NCBI GenBank assembly: GCA_008933735.1
Contig: WBUL01000006.1
Location: 150,039 to 214,038 of the forward strand
DNA length: 64,000 nucleotides
Direction: 5' to 3'
Origin: Anaerolineae bacterium
GTDB taxonomy: Bacteria; Chloroflexota; Anaerolineae; Aggregatilineales; J027
The translations under genes were made by a program, and so were the position numbers. The notes beneath the pieces were generated by a model, which made no database searches, had not been told where the DNA came from, and saw only the letters and a program-made list of their open reading frames with translations. Below, piece by piece: positions 33,858 through 41,988 of the stretch; within the stretch, counting starts at the first letter, position 1; the number at the start of each line of letters is the position of its first letter.

Positions 33858-34846
33858 TATGGGTGCTGCTCCTCCTTCAGCCAGCGGGCGGCGGCTTTAG
33901 CATGATAGGTCAGAATCAAGTCCGCTCCGGCACGCCGTATGCCTGTTAAGGTCTCAAGAACTACCTTGCGCTCATCCAGCCAACCATTCGCGGCGGCGGC
34001 TTTGACCATGCTGTATTCACCACTGACGTTATACGCAGCAATCGGCAGGTCAACCGATTCCCGCAGACGGTAAATCACATCCAGATAGGGTAGAGCGGGT
34101 TTAACCATCACCATATCTGCTCCCTCCTCAACATCCAGATGGGCTTCACGTAGAGCTTCGCGGGCGTTCGCCGGATTCATCTGATGGGTGCGACGGTCAC
34201 CAAACATGGGCGTGCTTTGCGCGGCTTCGCGGAACGGGCCATAAAAACTGCTGGCGTACTTCACGGAATAGGACAGGATGCTCACACCCGTATATCCATT
34301 GGTATCGAGGCCCGTGCGGATGGCTTTAACCATGCCGTCCATCATGCCGCTGGGGGCAACAACGTCCGCCCCTGCCTGAGCATGAGAAACCGCCACGCGC
34401 TGCAAAATGTCCAGGGTTTCATCGTTCAGAATGTGCCCGCCACGCACAAGGCCGCAGTGTCCATGATCGGTGTATTCGCACAGGCACACATCGGTGATGA
34501 CCAGCATATCGGGATTGGCCTGCTTTATGGCCCGGATTGCCTGCTGCACAATCCCATCTTCGGCGAAGTTTTCTTCACCTATCGGGTCTTTTCGCGCGGG
34601 CAGACCAAATAAAATTACCGCCGGAATGTTGAGCTCAGACAGTTCACCAACTTCGCGGGTAACCTGGTCAATTGACAGGTGGAATACGTCCGGCATGGAG
34701 GTGATTTCTTCGCGTACATCCCGCCCATGCACCACAAACAGAGGGTAGATGAAATTCGTCGCGCTCAGGCTGGTTTCGCTGACCATCCGCCGCAGCGTTG
34801 GGGTTGTCCGCAAACGGCGCGGCCGCACTGTTGGAAAAGCACTCAT
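33857..34846 (-). CDS. hemB: Porphobilinogen synthase (delta-aminolevulinate dehydratase)
   Basis: Condenses two 5-aminolevulinates into porphobilinogen; 329 residues. The Schiff-base lysines lie in [15 protein letters not shown] near residue 199 and [13 protein letters not shown] near residue 252. The metal site is the cysteine-rich type, [16 protein letters not shown], which predicts Zn2+ dependence rather than the Asp-rich Mg2+ type. YNVSGEYSM near residue 272 is the family motif. It overlaps hemD by 4 bases and shares a base with the hemQ start. Confidence 0.96.
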   Translation of the reverse strand: MSAFPTVRPRRLRTTPTLRRMVSETSLSATNFIYPLFVVHGRDVREEITSMPDVFHLSIDQVTREVGELSELNIPAVILFGLPARKDPIGEENFAEDGIVQQAIRAIKQANPDMLVITDVCLCEYTDHGHCGLVRGGHILNDETLDILQRVAVSHAQAGADVVAPSGMMDGMVKAIRTGLDTNGYTGVSILSYSVKYASSFYGPFREAAQSTPMFGDRRTHQMNPANAREALREAHLDVEEGADMVMVKPALPYLDVIYRLRESVDLPIAAYNVSGEYSMVKAAAANGWLDERKVVLETLTGIRRAGADLILTYHAKAAARWLKEEQHP

Positions 34847-35553
34847 GTCTCTGATTCCTGAAAATAATCACACATTGCTTCAATCAAACCTTCTACAGTA
34901 TGTGGGGTTGCCATGATGTGTACAGGCAGACCCGCTTCCTGGGCAGCCGCAGCCGTTACCGGCCCGATGCAGGCGATTCTGGTTTCATCAGAAACCTTGC
35001 TATCCAATAAATCTATGAAATGCTGCACCGTTGAGGGGCTTGTGAACGTAACCACATCATATGGCTGAGACAGCAATGATGGGTCAATGGCAGGGCGTAT
35101 CGTTCGGTACACAATCACCTCATTGACCAGTGCCCCGGCCCGCCGTAACAAATCACCCAGCAGCGGGCGGGCTAAATCCCCCTGTGGAAGCAGGATTTTT
35201 AAACCCTTCAAGGTGAGTGCGGCGGTCATGGTCTCAAAAAGGGATTCGGCGGTATGGGATTCGGCGATTAAATTCACCTGTATTCCTCGGTCTTGCAGTG
35301 CGCCAGCAGTTGCGATGCCAACAGCGGCAACTTGAGGTAACTGCACATCGTCAGCCAGGGTCTGTACCGTGTTCGCGCTGGTAAACACTACCCAATCATA
35401 AGCAGAGGTATCATGAATCCGTTGGACAGGCTCAATTGTAATCATCGGTAGGACAACCGGTTCTGCTCCTAATGCACGCAGTTGTTCCGCGAATAGCTGT
35501 GCCTTGTGCGGCGGACGGGTGATAAGAATTCGTTTGCCAGCCAGTCCCCTCAT
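34843..35553 (-). CDS. hemD: Uroporphyrinogen-III synthase
   Basis: Closes and inverts ring D of hydroxymethylbilane. It is 236 residues, with the low conservation usual for this family. Seen are [19 protein letters not shown] at the N-terminus, [12 protein letters not shown] near residue 52, and [13 protein letters not shown] near residue 170 with the [15 protein letters not shown] segment near 195. Together these mark the two alpha/beta domains. It is wedged between hemC and hemB with 4-base overlaps at both ends, so assignment by context is strong. Confidence 0.92.
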   Translation of the reverse strand: MRGLAGKRILITRPPHKAQLFAEQLRALGAEPVVLPMITIEPVQRIHDTSAYDWVVFTSANTVQTLADDVQLPQVAAVGIATAGALQDRGIQVNLIAESHTAESLFETMTAALTLKGLKILLPQGDLARPLLGDLLRRAGALVNEVIVYRTIRPAIDPSLLSQPYDVVTFTSPSTVQHFIDLLDSKVSDETRIACIGPVTAAAAQEAGLPVHIMATPHTVEGLIEAMCDYFQESET

Positions 35554-36449
35554 AACGCCGCCAGGAGTTCACCCGCGCCCTGGGCAAGTGCCTGTTCCGC
35601 CAACTGAGTACCTAGCTGAATATTTTCCTGCACAGGCGCCCGCCCTTTGACCGTAATCGTTTTCGCCCCGTCAATCTGGCTGACTCTTCCAGTCAGTTCC
35701 AGGGTTCCATCGTTAAGCGCTGCATAGGCGGACACAGGCAAACGGCAGCCTGCGTCCAGTTTTTGCAAAAAAGCACGCTCCGCCATCACACAGGCGCGGG
35801 TTTCGGCATGATCCAGCACCGCCAACAACTTCCTCAGATTGAAATCGTCGGCACGGCACTGCACAGCAATGGCACCCTGCCCCGGCGCAGGCAGCATCCT
35901 GTCTGGCTCAAAAATCTCAGTGATAACCCCCGATTTTTCCAGCCTGTCCAATCCCGCTGCGGCCAGCACTGCCGCATCGTACTCACCCTCAAATACTTTT
36001 CTAAGGCGTGTGTCTACATTGCCACGAATCATCTTGATCGTTAGATCCGGACGGTAGGCTTTTAGCTGGGCAGTGCGGCGTAAACTGCTGGTTCCTATCA
36101 CTGCCCCTGAAGGCAGTTCGCTAAGGGGCTGTCCATTCCGGCTGACCAGCGCATCAAAGGGGGAGGCTCGCCGGGGAATCGCGCCGAGCGTGAATCCTTC
36201 CGGTATCTCGGTAGGCAGGTCTTTGAGACTGTGAACGGCAAGATCAATGTCGCCGTCACGAAGGGCATTTTCCAATTCGAGGGTGAACAAACCCTTACCG
36301 CCTATTTCCGGCAGCGGCTTGTCCAGAATCTGGTCACCCTGTGTGGTAAAAAAAATCAGGTCAGCCGTTTGATGCTGTGCTTGCAAAAGTTCCTGAATGT
36401 GCTGTGCCTGCCAGAGCGCAAGCTGGCTGCGCCGCGTTCCGATACGCAT
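35550..36449 (-). CDS. hemC: Hydroxymethylbilane synthase (porphobilinogen deaminase)
   Basis: Polymerises four porphobilinogens on a dipyrromethane cofactor; 299 residues. The start MRIGTRRSQLALWQA is typical. The catalytic DIDLAVHSLKDLPTE lies near residue 78, IGTSSLRRTAQLKAYRPDL near 120 and the cofactor-binding Cys in KLDAGCRLPVSAYA near residue 233. Its ATG shares its A with the hemA TGA stop (TGATG), and it overlaps hemD by 4 bases. Confidence 0.96.
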   Translation of the reverse strand: MRIGTRRSQLALWQAQHIQELLQAQHQTADLIFFTTQGDQILDKPLPEIGGKGLFTLELENALRDGDIDLAVHSLKDLPTEIPEGFTLGAIPRRASPFDALVSRNGQPLSELPSGAVIGTSSLRRTAQLKAYRPDLTIKMIRGNVDTRLRKVFEGEYDAAVLAAAGLDRLEKSGVITEIFEPDRMLPAPGQGAIAVQCRADDFNLRKLLAVLDHAETRACVMAERAFLQKLDAGCRLPVSAYAALNDGTLELTGRVSQIDGAKTITVKGRAPVQENIQLGTQLAEQALAQGAGELLAAL

Positions 36450-37708
36450 CAGGTTTCATCCTTCAAGCCGAATAAGTCACGGGCAACCGCATTAAACAGT
36501 GCCCCGTTGCCCTGCCCTGCCTTTGTTTTCAGGTTGCGGGTTGGCTCGTGCAGCACCTTATTCATAAAACGATGGCTGAATTCCTCAAACAGCAGGCGGA
36601 GCTCCTGCTGCTGTCCATCCGGGAGGCGATTGAGAATCCGCGAAAGCTCCTGCTGGCGGATGTGCTCAACCTGCTGGCGAAGCTGGCTTATGGTGGGTGC
36701 GACCGTCCGCCCCTCGTATTCAGCCCAGAAGCGCGTCAGTTCCTCATCCAAAATGCGCTGCGCGAGGGAGACCGCCTTCCGCCGTTCGTGTTTATTCTTC
36801 TCAACGCTTTTTTGCAAATCGTCCAGGTCAAAAAGATTCACGCCTGCAAGCTGACCCACCTGTGGATCGACATTGCGGGGCATAGCGATGTCTACAATGT
36901 ACAAATCCCGCTGCTCCCTTGCCTGCATGATCGGAGCAAGGTCTTCCTGGCTGAGGATATAAAAAGGCGCATTGGACGCCGTAAAAACAATCCGAACGCT
37001 GGTCAGCAGATCATAAAGCTGTGTAATAGGGCAGGCATTCACCCCCCAGAGTTTCGCCATCTGCCGCGCCGTTTCATAGGTACGGCTGACCAGGGTGACA
37101 TTCGACAGGGCGCGACCTTCCAAGCCCTTTAGCACGGCCTGTCCCATCTCTCCGGCACCGATCACCAGAATCGGCTGTTCCGAGAGATGCCCCAGCACCG
37201 ACTCCAGATGTTTGATCGCCAGCGAACTCACCGAAATCTGGCCCGCTCCGATGTGGGTTTCCGTGTGGACACGCTTGGCTGCATGAATCGCCGACCGGAA
37301 CAGTAAAGAGAGATGATGTTTTGCCGCACCAAGCCGCTGCGCCTGCTCAAATGCGTGGGTGACCTGTCCTAAAATTTGTGCTTCCCCCAAGACCAGCGAA
37401 TGCAAGCTGGCGCTGACCTGAAAAAGATGGCGCACCGCCTCGTAATTTTTGTAGTTCACAGTGTGGGCAGCCACATCCTGAGGACGAAGCTGCTTTTGGC
37501 GAAGCAAGCTTTTCCAGAGTCCTTCCATTTTTTCATCAGAATGTACGTGAGTTATGAGTTCAAGTCGATTACACGTCGAAAGAATCGCTGCTTCGGTGTC
37601 CCCCAGTTTCGACAGCCAGTTACTTTGCTGCTCGGCGGTCAAACTGAGTTGTTCCCGGAGATGAAGCGGTGCAGTATGATGGCTGATGCTCAGACATTGA
37701 AACGACAT
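36449..37708 (-). CDS. hemA: Glutamyl-tRNA reductase
   Basis: First committed enzyme of the C5 pathway; reduces glutamyl-tRNA to glutamate-1-semialdehyde with NADPH. It has 419 residues from the ATG at 37708 (GGAA six bases upstream). The catalytic Cys46 is in LSTCNRLELI, and GEAQILGQV lies near residue 110. The NADPH-binding ILVIGAGEMGQAVLKGL is near residue 175, and the C-terminal dimerisation helix is rich in Arg and Gln. It is the first gene of the nine-gene haem operon and the natural control point. A promoter (37738-37767) lies upstream. Confidence 0.95.
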   Translation of the reverse strand: MSFQCLSISHHTAPLHLREQLSLTAEQQSNWLSKLGDTEAAILSTCNRLELITHVHSDEKMEGLWKSLLRQKQLRPQDVAAHTVNYKNYEAVRHLFQVSASLHSLVLGEAQILGQVTHAFEQAQRLGAAKHHLSLLFRSAIHAAKRVHTETHIGAGQISVSSLAIKHLESVLGHLSEQPILVIGAGEMGQAVLKGLEGRALSNVTLVSRTYETARQMAKLWGVNACPITQLYDLLTSVRIVFTASNAPFYILSQEDLAPIMQAREQRDLYIVDIAMPRNVDPQVGQLAGVNLFDLDDLQKSVEKNKHERRKAVSLAQRILDEELTRFWAEYEGRTVAPTISQLRQQVEHIRQQELSRILNRLPDGQQQELRLLFEEFSHRFMNKVLHEPTRNLKTKAGQGNGALFNAVARDLFGLKDET

Positions 37709-37737
37709 AAATGGTTCCATATCGTAAGTGCGCCAGG

Positions 37738-37767
37738 ATTCTATCTAAAGTTATCCAATAATACCAA
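37738..37767 (-). promoter_or_regulatory. Predicted promoter of the haem operon
   Basis: On the minus strand TTGGTA (37767-37762) and TAGAAT (37743-37738) are 18 bases apart. The start near 37731 gives a leader of about 20 bases. It lies in the 75-base gap after the radical SAM gene, so read-through from that gene is also possible. Confidence 0.5.
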
Positions 37768-37783
37768 AATCTACCACGTTTTC

Positions 37784-38869
37784 TTAAGGTTGGTAGATAC
37801 AAAATGGCTCTTCCGCCAGATAGTCCCCGACGGTGCCATAAGCGCGTGCGCGGCATCCACTGCATAGATGCTTGAAATTGCATATTCCGCACTTCCCACC
37901 GAGCAGTTCAGGATTTCGCATTTCGGCGAACAACGGGCTGCCCTGCCAGATGTCGCCAAACGACTCACGCCGGATATTACCTGCCTGAACCGGAAGATAC
38001 CCGCAGGGGAAAACCTCACCCCGATGAGAAATAAACGCAACTCCGGTTCCCGCCAGACATCCCTTTGTTGCAGCGTGCATATGGGGATGTCCGTGTACCT
38101 GACGATCATGACTGGCAGGCAAATCACGCTGTTGACCCTGACGGCGCTCCTCGGCGCGGCGCTGGTGCATGATGCGGAAGTAATGCGGTGCACAGGTTGC
38201 CTTGAGTTGCAAATGCGGTTCTGCCTGTTCCACCTCATAGAGCCAATTCAACACCCGCTCATATTCCTGAGCGTTAATCATCTGCTCTTCGGCGATCTCC
38301 ACGCCACATCCAACCGGAACGAGTAGAAACAGATGCAGTGCTACCGCGTCTAATTTCTTTGCCAGTTCCAGAATCCCTTCTAACTGTGCCTCATTATGCC
38401 TGGCAACCGTAGTGTTAATTTGCACAGGCAGGCCAACTTCGCGCAGGGACTGAAATCCGTGCACGGCTGCATCAAATGATCCTGGCAGACTGCGGAAGGC
38501 GTCATGGGTTGCCGCATCTGCACCGTCAAAGGAAATGCTCACCCGCTTAACCCCACTGTTTTTGATGCCCTGCGCGACCCGGTCATCCACGAGTGTGCCG
38601 TTGGTTGCCAGCGCCACAGGCAGCCCTGCCTCAGTTGCGTAGCGAGCGATGTCTAAAATATCGTGCCGGAAAAGAGGTTCCCCGCCGGACAGGACAAACA
38701 CAGGTTTGCCAACGGCTGCGATGTCATCAACCAGCGCGTAGGCTTCCGCGGTTGTCAGGTCAAAGGGGGTGAGCTGGTCTGCAAGGGTAATCCGGCGGCA
38801 GTGAATGCACTTCAAGTTACATCCGGCGGTGGTTTCCCAGAAAATTAAACGTGGTGGTGGATATGCCAT
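37784..38869 (-). CDS. Radical SAM/SPASM protein linked to the haem operon
   Basis: Radical SAM enzyme of 361 residues. The [4Fe-4S]-SAM motif CNLKCIHC is at about residues 16-23, followed by FVLSGGEPLFRHDI near 60 and the SAM-contacting VALATNGTL and VSISFDGADAATHD segments. The C-terminal SPASM domain has GCLAG, VFPCGYLP and CGICNFKHLCSGCRARAYG for two more clusters. A His-rich stretch (HDRQVHGHPHMH near residue 250) is unusual. The family outline recalls AhbD/NirJ haem-modifying enzymes, and the gene lies just upstream of hemA on the same strand, so a haem-related reaction is the leading inference. The ATG at 38869 has AGGA upstream. Confidence 0.8.
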   Translation of the reverse strand: MAYPPPRLIFWETTAGCNLKCIHCRRITLADQLTPFDLTTAEAYALVDDIAAVGKPVFVLSGGEPLFRHDILDIARYATEAGLPVALATNGTLVDDRVAQGIKNSGVKRVSISFDGADAATHDAFRSLPGSFDAAVHGFQSLREVGLPVQINTTVARHNEAQLEGILELAKKLDAVALHLFLLVPVGCGVEIAEEQMINAQEYERVLNWLYEVEQAEPHLQLKATCAPHYFRIMHQRRAEERRQGQQRDLPASHDRQVHGHPHMHAATKGCLAGTGVAFISHRGEVFPCGYLPVQAGNIRRESFGDIWQGSPLFAEMRNPELLGGKCGICNFKHLCSGCRARAYGTVGDYLAEEPFCIYQP

Positions 38870-38930
38870 CGTCCTTCCTCTCTCAACAGACAAGACTCTA
38901 GTCGCTCGCAGCCGTACAAAAAAGAACAAG

Positions 38931-38950
38931 TGTCACTAAAAGTGATGACA
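38931..38950. promoter_or_regulatory. Palindromic candidate operator upstream of the radical SAM gene
   Basis: Two nested inverted repeats overlap here: TCACT-AAA-AGTGA (38933-38945, perfect) and TGTCA-N10-TGACA (38931-38935 with 38946-38950). They lie about 60 bases before the radical SAM start and 135 bases before the divergent secreted-protein start. This is the size and symmetry of a dimeric regulator site (for example the CRP/FNR class), but the regulator is not identified. The rest of the 216-base gap 38870-39085 shows no gene. Confidence 0.45.
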
Positions 38951-39085
38951 ATTTGTACAGATTTAGTAGGTTTTAGGTAGTTTTGTTGTAGTGAACGTCT
39001 GGACAGAAAATACGCCATCCGGCGGAGGACATCGGTTCAATTTCGCCCTATGCTGAGTGTACCGCTCAAAAATGGAGAGAATACA

Positions 39086-39814
39086 ATGCGTCTCGTACTC
39101 ATTCTGTTGATGGGTCTGATCACTTTCAGTGCGTTTTCCCAAGAGGTGCATACGGTCAGCTTTGACGGTTTCAGCTTCGAAACCGCGTTAGCTCAGAACT
39201 TTAATATTGAACAGTATGCAGGTGATCCTCCCGAAAATGGGCCAGGCTTTGCTGACGCTCCACACACGACGATCACGCTGTACAATGATCCGACGCGGCC
39301 CGAAGCCAGCATCAGCATTTACCGTATTGCTGACCTTGCGCCATATCCCTTCCTGGAGAAGCACGCAAGTGCCCTCCAATCGCTGCTCGTTGAACGTCCT
39401 GACCTGACGTTGTTTGAAATCACCAACGAAAACGGGATGGCGGACGTACTGCCTCATGTGCCAGTGCTGCCTCACGGGCAAATCCTGAATGCGCGTGTTG
39501 AATATGTGGAGACCGATTCCGTACAAGGGATCAAATACATCACGGTCAGCAGTGCCGCCAGAGAGCCCTTCAGCGAGTTTACCTACACCTTCCAGGGGGT
39601 GAGCCAGGATGGTCAGTACTATATCACGGTGAATCTGCCATTGGAAACTGTGTTGTTTCCAGTAGAACCTGTCGATCCGGAAATATTCGCGCAGCAGTGG
39701 CCGGAGTATCTCGCGGAGAGTGTCGCAACACTGGACGCCGCAGCGCCGGATGCTTTTATGCCCACGCTCGATACCCTGGATGCGCTCGTTCAGACCTTCA
39801 CATTCGACCAATAA
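39086..39814 (+). CDS. Secreted protein of unknown function
   Basis: These 242 residues start with a Sec signal peptide, MRLVLILLMGLITFSAFS, with cleavage before QEVH. The mature part is acidic, with Pro- and Thr-rich turns and strand-like segments (TVSFDGFSFETALAQ, ASISIYRIADL, YYITVNLPLETVLFPVEPV). No catalytic motif is recognised. The ATG at 39086 is preferred because GGAGAG lies six bases upstream and the signal peptide begins there. A strong terminator follows at once, so it is a single-gene unit, divergent from the radical SAM gene. Confidence 0.7.
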   Translation: MRLVLILLMGLITFSAFSQEVHTVSFDGFSFETALAQNFNIEQYAGDPPENGPGFADAPHTTITLYNDPTRPEASISIYRIADLAPYPFLEKHASALQSLLVERPDLTLFEITNENGMADVLPHVPVLPHGQILNARVEYVETDSVQGIKYITVSSAAREPFSEFTYTFQGVSQDGQYYITVNLPLETVLFPVEPVDPEIFAQQWPEYLAESVATLDAAAPDAFMPTLDTLDALVQTFTFDQ

Positions 39815-39833
39815 GGCTTGCATCGTACACTGG

Positions 39834-39868
39834 GAGAGGTGACCGTCAGTGGCTCACCTCTCTTTTTT
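39834..39868 (+). terminator. Rho-independent terminator after the secreted-protein gene
   Basis: A perfect 9-bp stem GAGAGGTGA/TCACCTCTC (39834-39842 and 39854-39862) with an 11-base loop is followed by six T. Confidence 0.9.
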
Positions 39869-39886
39869 GCCACTGCTTCTGGGGTA

Positions 39887-39915
39887 TTCAGGTCTGTCAG
39901 AACTCGCGTTATAAT
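39887..39915 (+). promoter_or_regulatory. Predicted promoter of the 39925 gene, giving a leaderless mRNA
   Basis: TTCAGG (39887-39892) and a perfect TATAAT (39910-39915) are 17 bases apart. Only nine bases separate the -10 element from the ATG at 39925, so transcription would start within a few bases of the start codon. Confidence 0.6.
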
Positions 39916-39924
39916 TAGTCTGCT

Positions 39925-40383
39925 ATGACACTCAAACACACACAATTCATGCGGCTCATTGCCCAACAGGTTGGTGTTTACCTGCCCCCTGAATACAAGC
40001 ATTACCGTAAGGGGCACACAGATTGGTACAGCCAGATTTATTTGGGCAGCGACAAAAATATCCACTACGAGGTATCCCGCCCCTGGAATAAAGCGGGCCG
40101 CCAGGTAGAAATCGGACTGCACCTGGAAACACGTGACAGAGATTACAACCTGCGGCTGCTGGCGCAGCTTGACCACTACCTGATGCAGATTCGAGATGAA
40201 CTGCAAGCCGACGTGCTGGCCGATGTGTGGGATCGGGGCTGGACCAAAATCTATGAGCTGCATTCTGACCAGGAACTTAACGACGATTGGTTACAATATG
40301 TGGCGGAAAGACTGGCAAAATTTGTGGTGGTCGTTCAGCCGATTTTTGAAAGAGCAAGGTTAGAAAATGACACAAAAACGTGA
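39925..40383 (+). CDS. Hypothetical protein upstream of a phosphoribosyltransferase
   Basis: A 152-residue soluble protein with no signal peptide and no recognised family. It is rich in aromatic and charged residues: KHYRKGHTDWYSQIYLG near residue 25, VEIGLHLETRDRDYNLRLLAQLDHYL near 62. The first stretch resembles strand-loop patterns of small nuclease or restriction-like folds, but without a catalytic motif, and this is speculation. There is no Shine-Dalgarno sequence, and the promoter spacing suggests leaderless translation. The end overlaps the phosphoribosyltransferase gene by 17 bases, so the products are made together. Confidence 0.65.
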   Translation: MTLKHTQFMRLIAQQVGVYLPPEYKHYRKGHTDWYSQIYLGSDKNIHYEVSRPWNKAGRQVEIGLHLETRDRDYNLRLLAQLDHYLMQIRDELQADVLADVWDRGWTKIYELHSDQELNDDWLQYVAERLAKFVVVVQPIFERARLENDTKT

Positions 40384-40936
40384 AACGTATCCTGTAGAGG
40401 TGGCGGGTTTAAAACGCGACCTGACCCTTTTTGAGGTGTCGCCCGGTGTTCGGATTGCAATCGTCAATATTCTGGGGGACACCGAACTGGTGAAGGCGGC
40501 GGCATTGGGATTGGCAGACAAGCTCAAGCCGTTTGACCCGGAAGTGTTGGTGACCGCCGAAGCCAAAAGCATCCCACTTGCTTATGAACTCAGCGCTGTG
40601 ATGAATCTGCCGTTTGTGGTGCTGCGAAAAGCCTACAAACCCTATATGGGCGATGCCGTCAGCGCGGAAACGTTCTCGATTACCACAGGGCAGTCACAAA
40701 CCCTTTATCTGGACGAAAAAGACCAGGCACTGCTAACGAACCGACGTGTGGCGCTGGTGGATGATGTCATTAGCACGGGGAGCACCTTGCAGGCGATGCG
40801 CCTCGTCACAGATAAAGTCCACGCCAAGGTGGTAGTTGAGGCAGCGATCTTTACCGAAGGAGATCGCGCCAAGTGGAAATCAGTGGTGGCGTTAGGGCAT
40901 TTGCCAGTATTTTTAGCGGGTGATAAAGAAGGATAA
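40367..40936 (+). CDS. Purine-type phosphoribosyltransferase
   Basis: Type I PRTase fold, 189 residues. The PRPP-binding motif VALVDDVISTGSTLQAM lies near residue 127, preceded by VLVTAEAKSIPLAYELS near residue 64, with the flexible-loop region around VLRKAYKPYMGDAV. The arrangement fits adenine or xanthine phosphoribosyltransferases, used to salvage bases from PRPP, and also the PurR/XpT-like group; the exact base cannot be read. AAGG lies seven bases before the ATG inside the upstream gene, with which it overlaps by 17 bases. Confidence 0.82.
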   Translation: MTQKRETYPVEVAGLKRDLTLFEVSPGVRIAIVNILGDTELVKAAALGLADKLKPFDPEVLVTAEAKSIPLAYELSAVMNLPFVVLRKAYKPYMGDAVSAETFSITTGQSQTLYLDEKDQALLTNRRVALVDDVISTGSTLQAMRLVTDKVHAKVVVEAAIFTEGDRAKWKSVVALGHLPVFLAGDKEG

Positions 40937-40970
40937 TGCAGACAGGGCGGTTGACGAGCCGCGCTTATTT

Positions 40971-41921
40971 TTATCTCAGGTGTTTGTTGTAATCCATATC
41001 AAACCACATCGCAAAGAAAGCGGCCTGCACCGCATTCGTAAAGGCAAAAAGGGCCGCCAGGGCGTTAATTTGCGGGATGACGCCGTTAAAATACCACAGC
41101 ATGAGCAGCCGCACCCCCAGGACAAAACTCAGCACGAACATGAGCCATGAGAGCAGGTAAAACAGCACCAGCGGGTGAAAATCACGCAGCACATATTTGA
41201 CCCACATCCGCCACAAAAACCAGCGCAGCAGCAAAAAGGAGAGGCGAGGAATCACTTTGGTTAAACGGATGCCCGACACCGCATTTTCATGATAGACCGC
41301 TTTGATCGGGACATCGCGCACGACAGCATTTTGTACGTTTAACATGACCAGCAGGTGGTTTGGATAGCCGTAGCTTTTCCAGAGATTATCCAGATCCAGC
41401 CGTTGCAGTGCCCGCTTGCCGATGACAGTGTATCCGGTCTGTGAATCGATCACATGCCAGTAACCGGACGCAATTTTGGTCAGCATGGACAGCGCCGCAT
41501 TACCCATAAAACGGACTTTGGGAATTTTTTCCCAGGGGGCGTCGTCCAGATAACGATTGCCTTTGGTATAATCCGCTTCTCCCCTTGCAATAGGATCCAG
41601 CAGGGCGGGCAGATTTTCCGGATCCATCTGGTCATCCCCGGCCATGACCGACACCGCATCCATCTCATCAAGGGCTGCCAGCTTGTACCCGGTGATAATG
41701 GCCCCACCTACCCCTTGGTTTTTCTCGTGGCGGGAGAGCTTGATGGCGCGTGTGGATTTGGCGATACACTCCTGCACCACTTCAACCGTGTTATCCTGGC
41801 TGCAATCATCAATGACATAGATCGCATCGACATAGTCCGGCATTTTGCGGATGACACTGGCGATATTTTTCGCTTCGTTGTAACACGGAACAACAACCCC
41901 GACCTTTAAACCTTCGTACAT
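40971..41921 (-). CDS. GT2 polyprenyl-phosphate glycosyltransferase with C-terminal membrane helices
   Basis: A 316-residue GT-A enzyme of the DPM1/ALG5 group. The N-terminal VGVVVPCYNEAKNIASVI and YVIDDCSQDNTVEVV segments bind the nucleotide sugar, and the metal-binding motif is VMAGDDQMDP near residue 95. KVRFMGNAALSMLTKIAS and GYTVIGKRALQRLDL follow. The last 80 residues contain two or three membrane helices (VLFYLLSWLMFVLSFVLGVRL and others). It probably transfers a sugar to a polyprenyl phosphate for later use by GT39-type enzymes. It stands alone, convergent with the phosphoribosyltransferase gene. Confidence 0.85.
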   Translation of the reverse strand: MYEGLKVGVVVPCYNEAKNIASVIRKMPDYVDAIYVIDDCSQDNTVEVVQECIAKSTRAIKLSRHEKNQGVGGAIITGYKLAALDEMDAVSVMAGDDQMDPENLPALLDPIARGEADYTKGNRYLDDAPWEKIPKVRFMGNAALSMLTKIASGYWHVIDSQTGYTVIGKRALQRLDLDNLWKSYGYPNHLLVMLNVQNAVVRDVPIKAVYHENAVSGIRLTKVIPRLSFLLLRWFLWRMWVKYVLRDFHPLVLFYLLSWLMFVLSFVLGVRLLMLWYFNGVIPQINALAALFAFTNAVQAAFFAMWFDMDYNKHLR

Positions 41922-41934
41922 GCGCCCTCGTCTA

Positions 41935-41963
41935 TTCAGCAGGGCGGAATTTTAGCATATAAT
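41935..41963 (+). promoter_or_regulatory. Predicted promoter of the GT2-GT4 pair
   Basis: TTCAGC (41935-41940) and a perfect TATAAT (41958-41963) are 17 bases apart, followed 25 bases later by the GT2 ATG. It lies in the short divergent gap between two glycosyltransferase genes. Confidence 0.5.
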
Positions 41964-41988
41964 AGGTGGGTTTTTGAGAAGGAACGCT

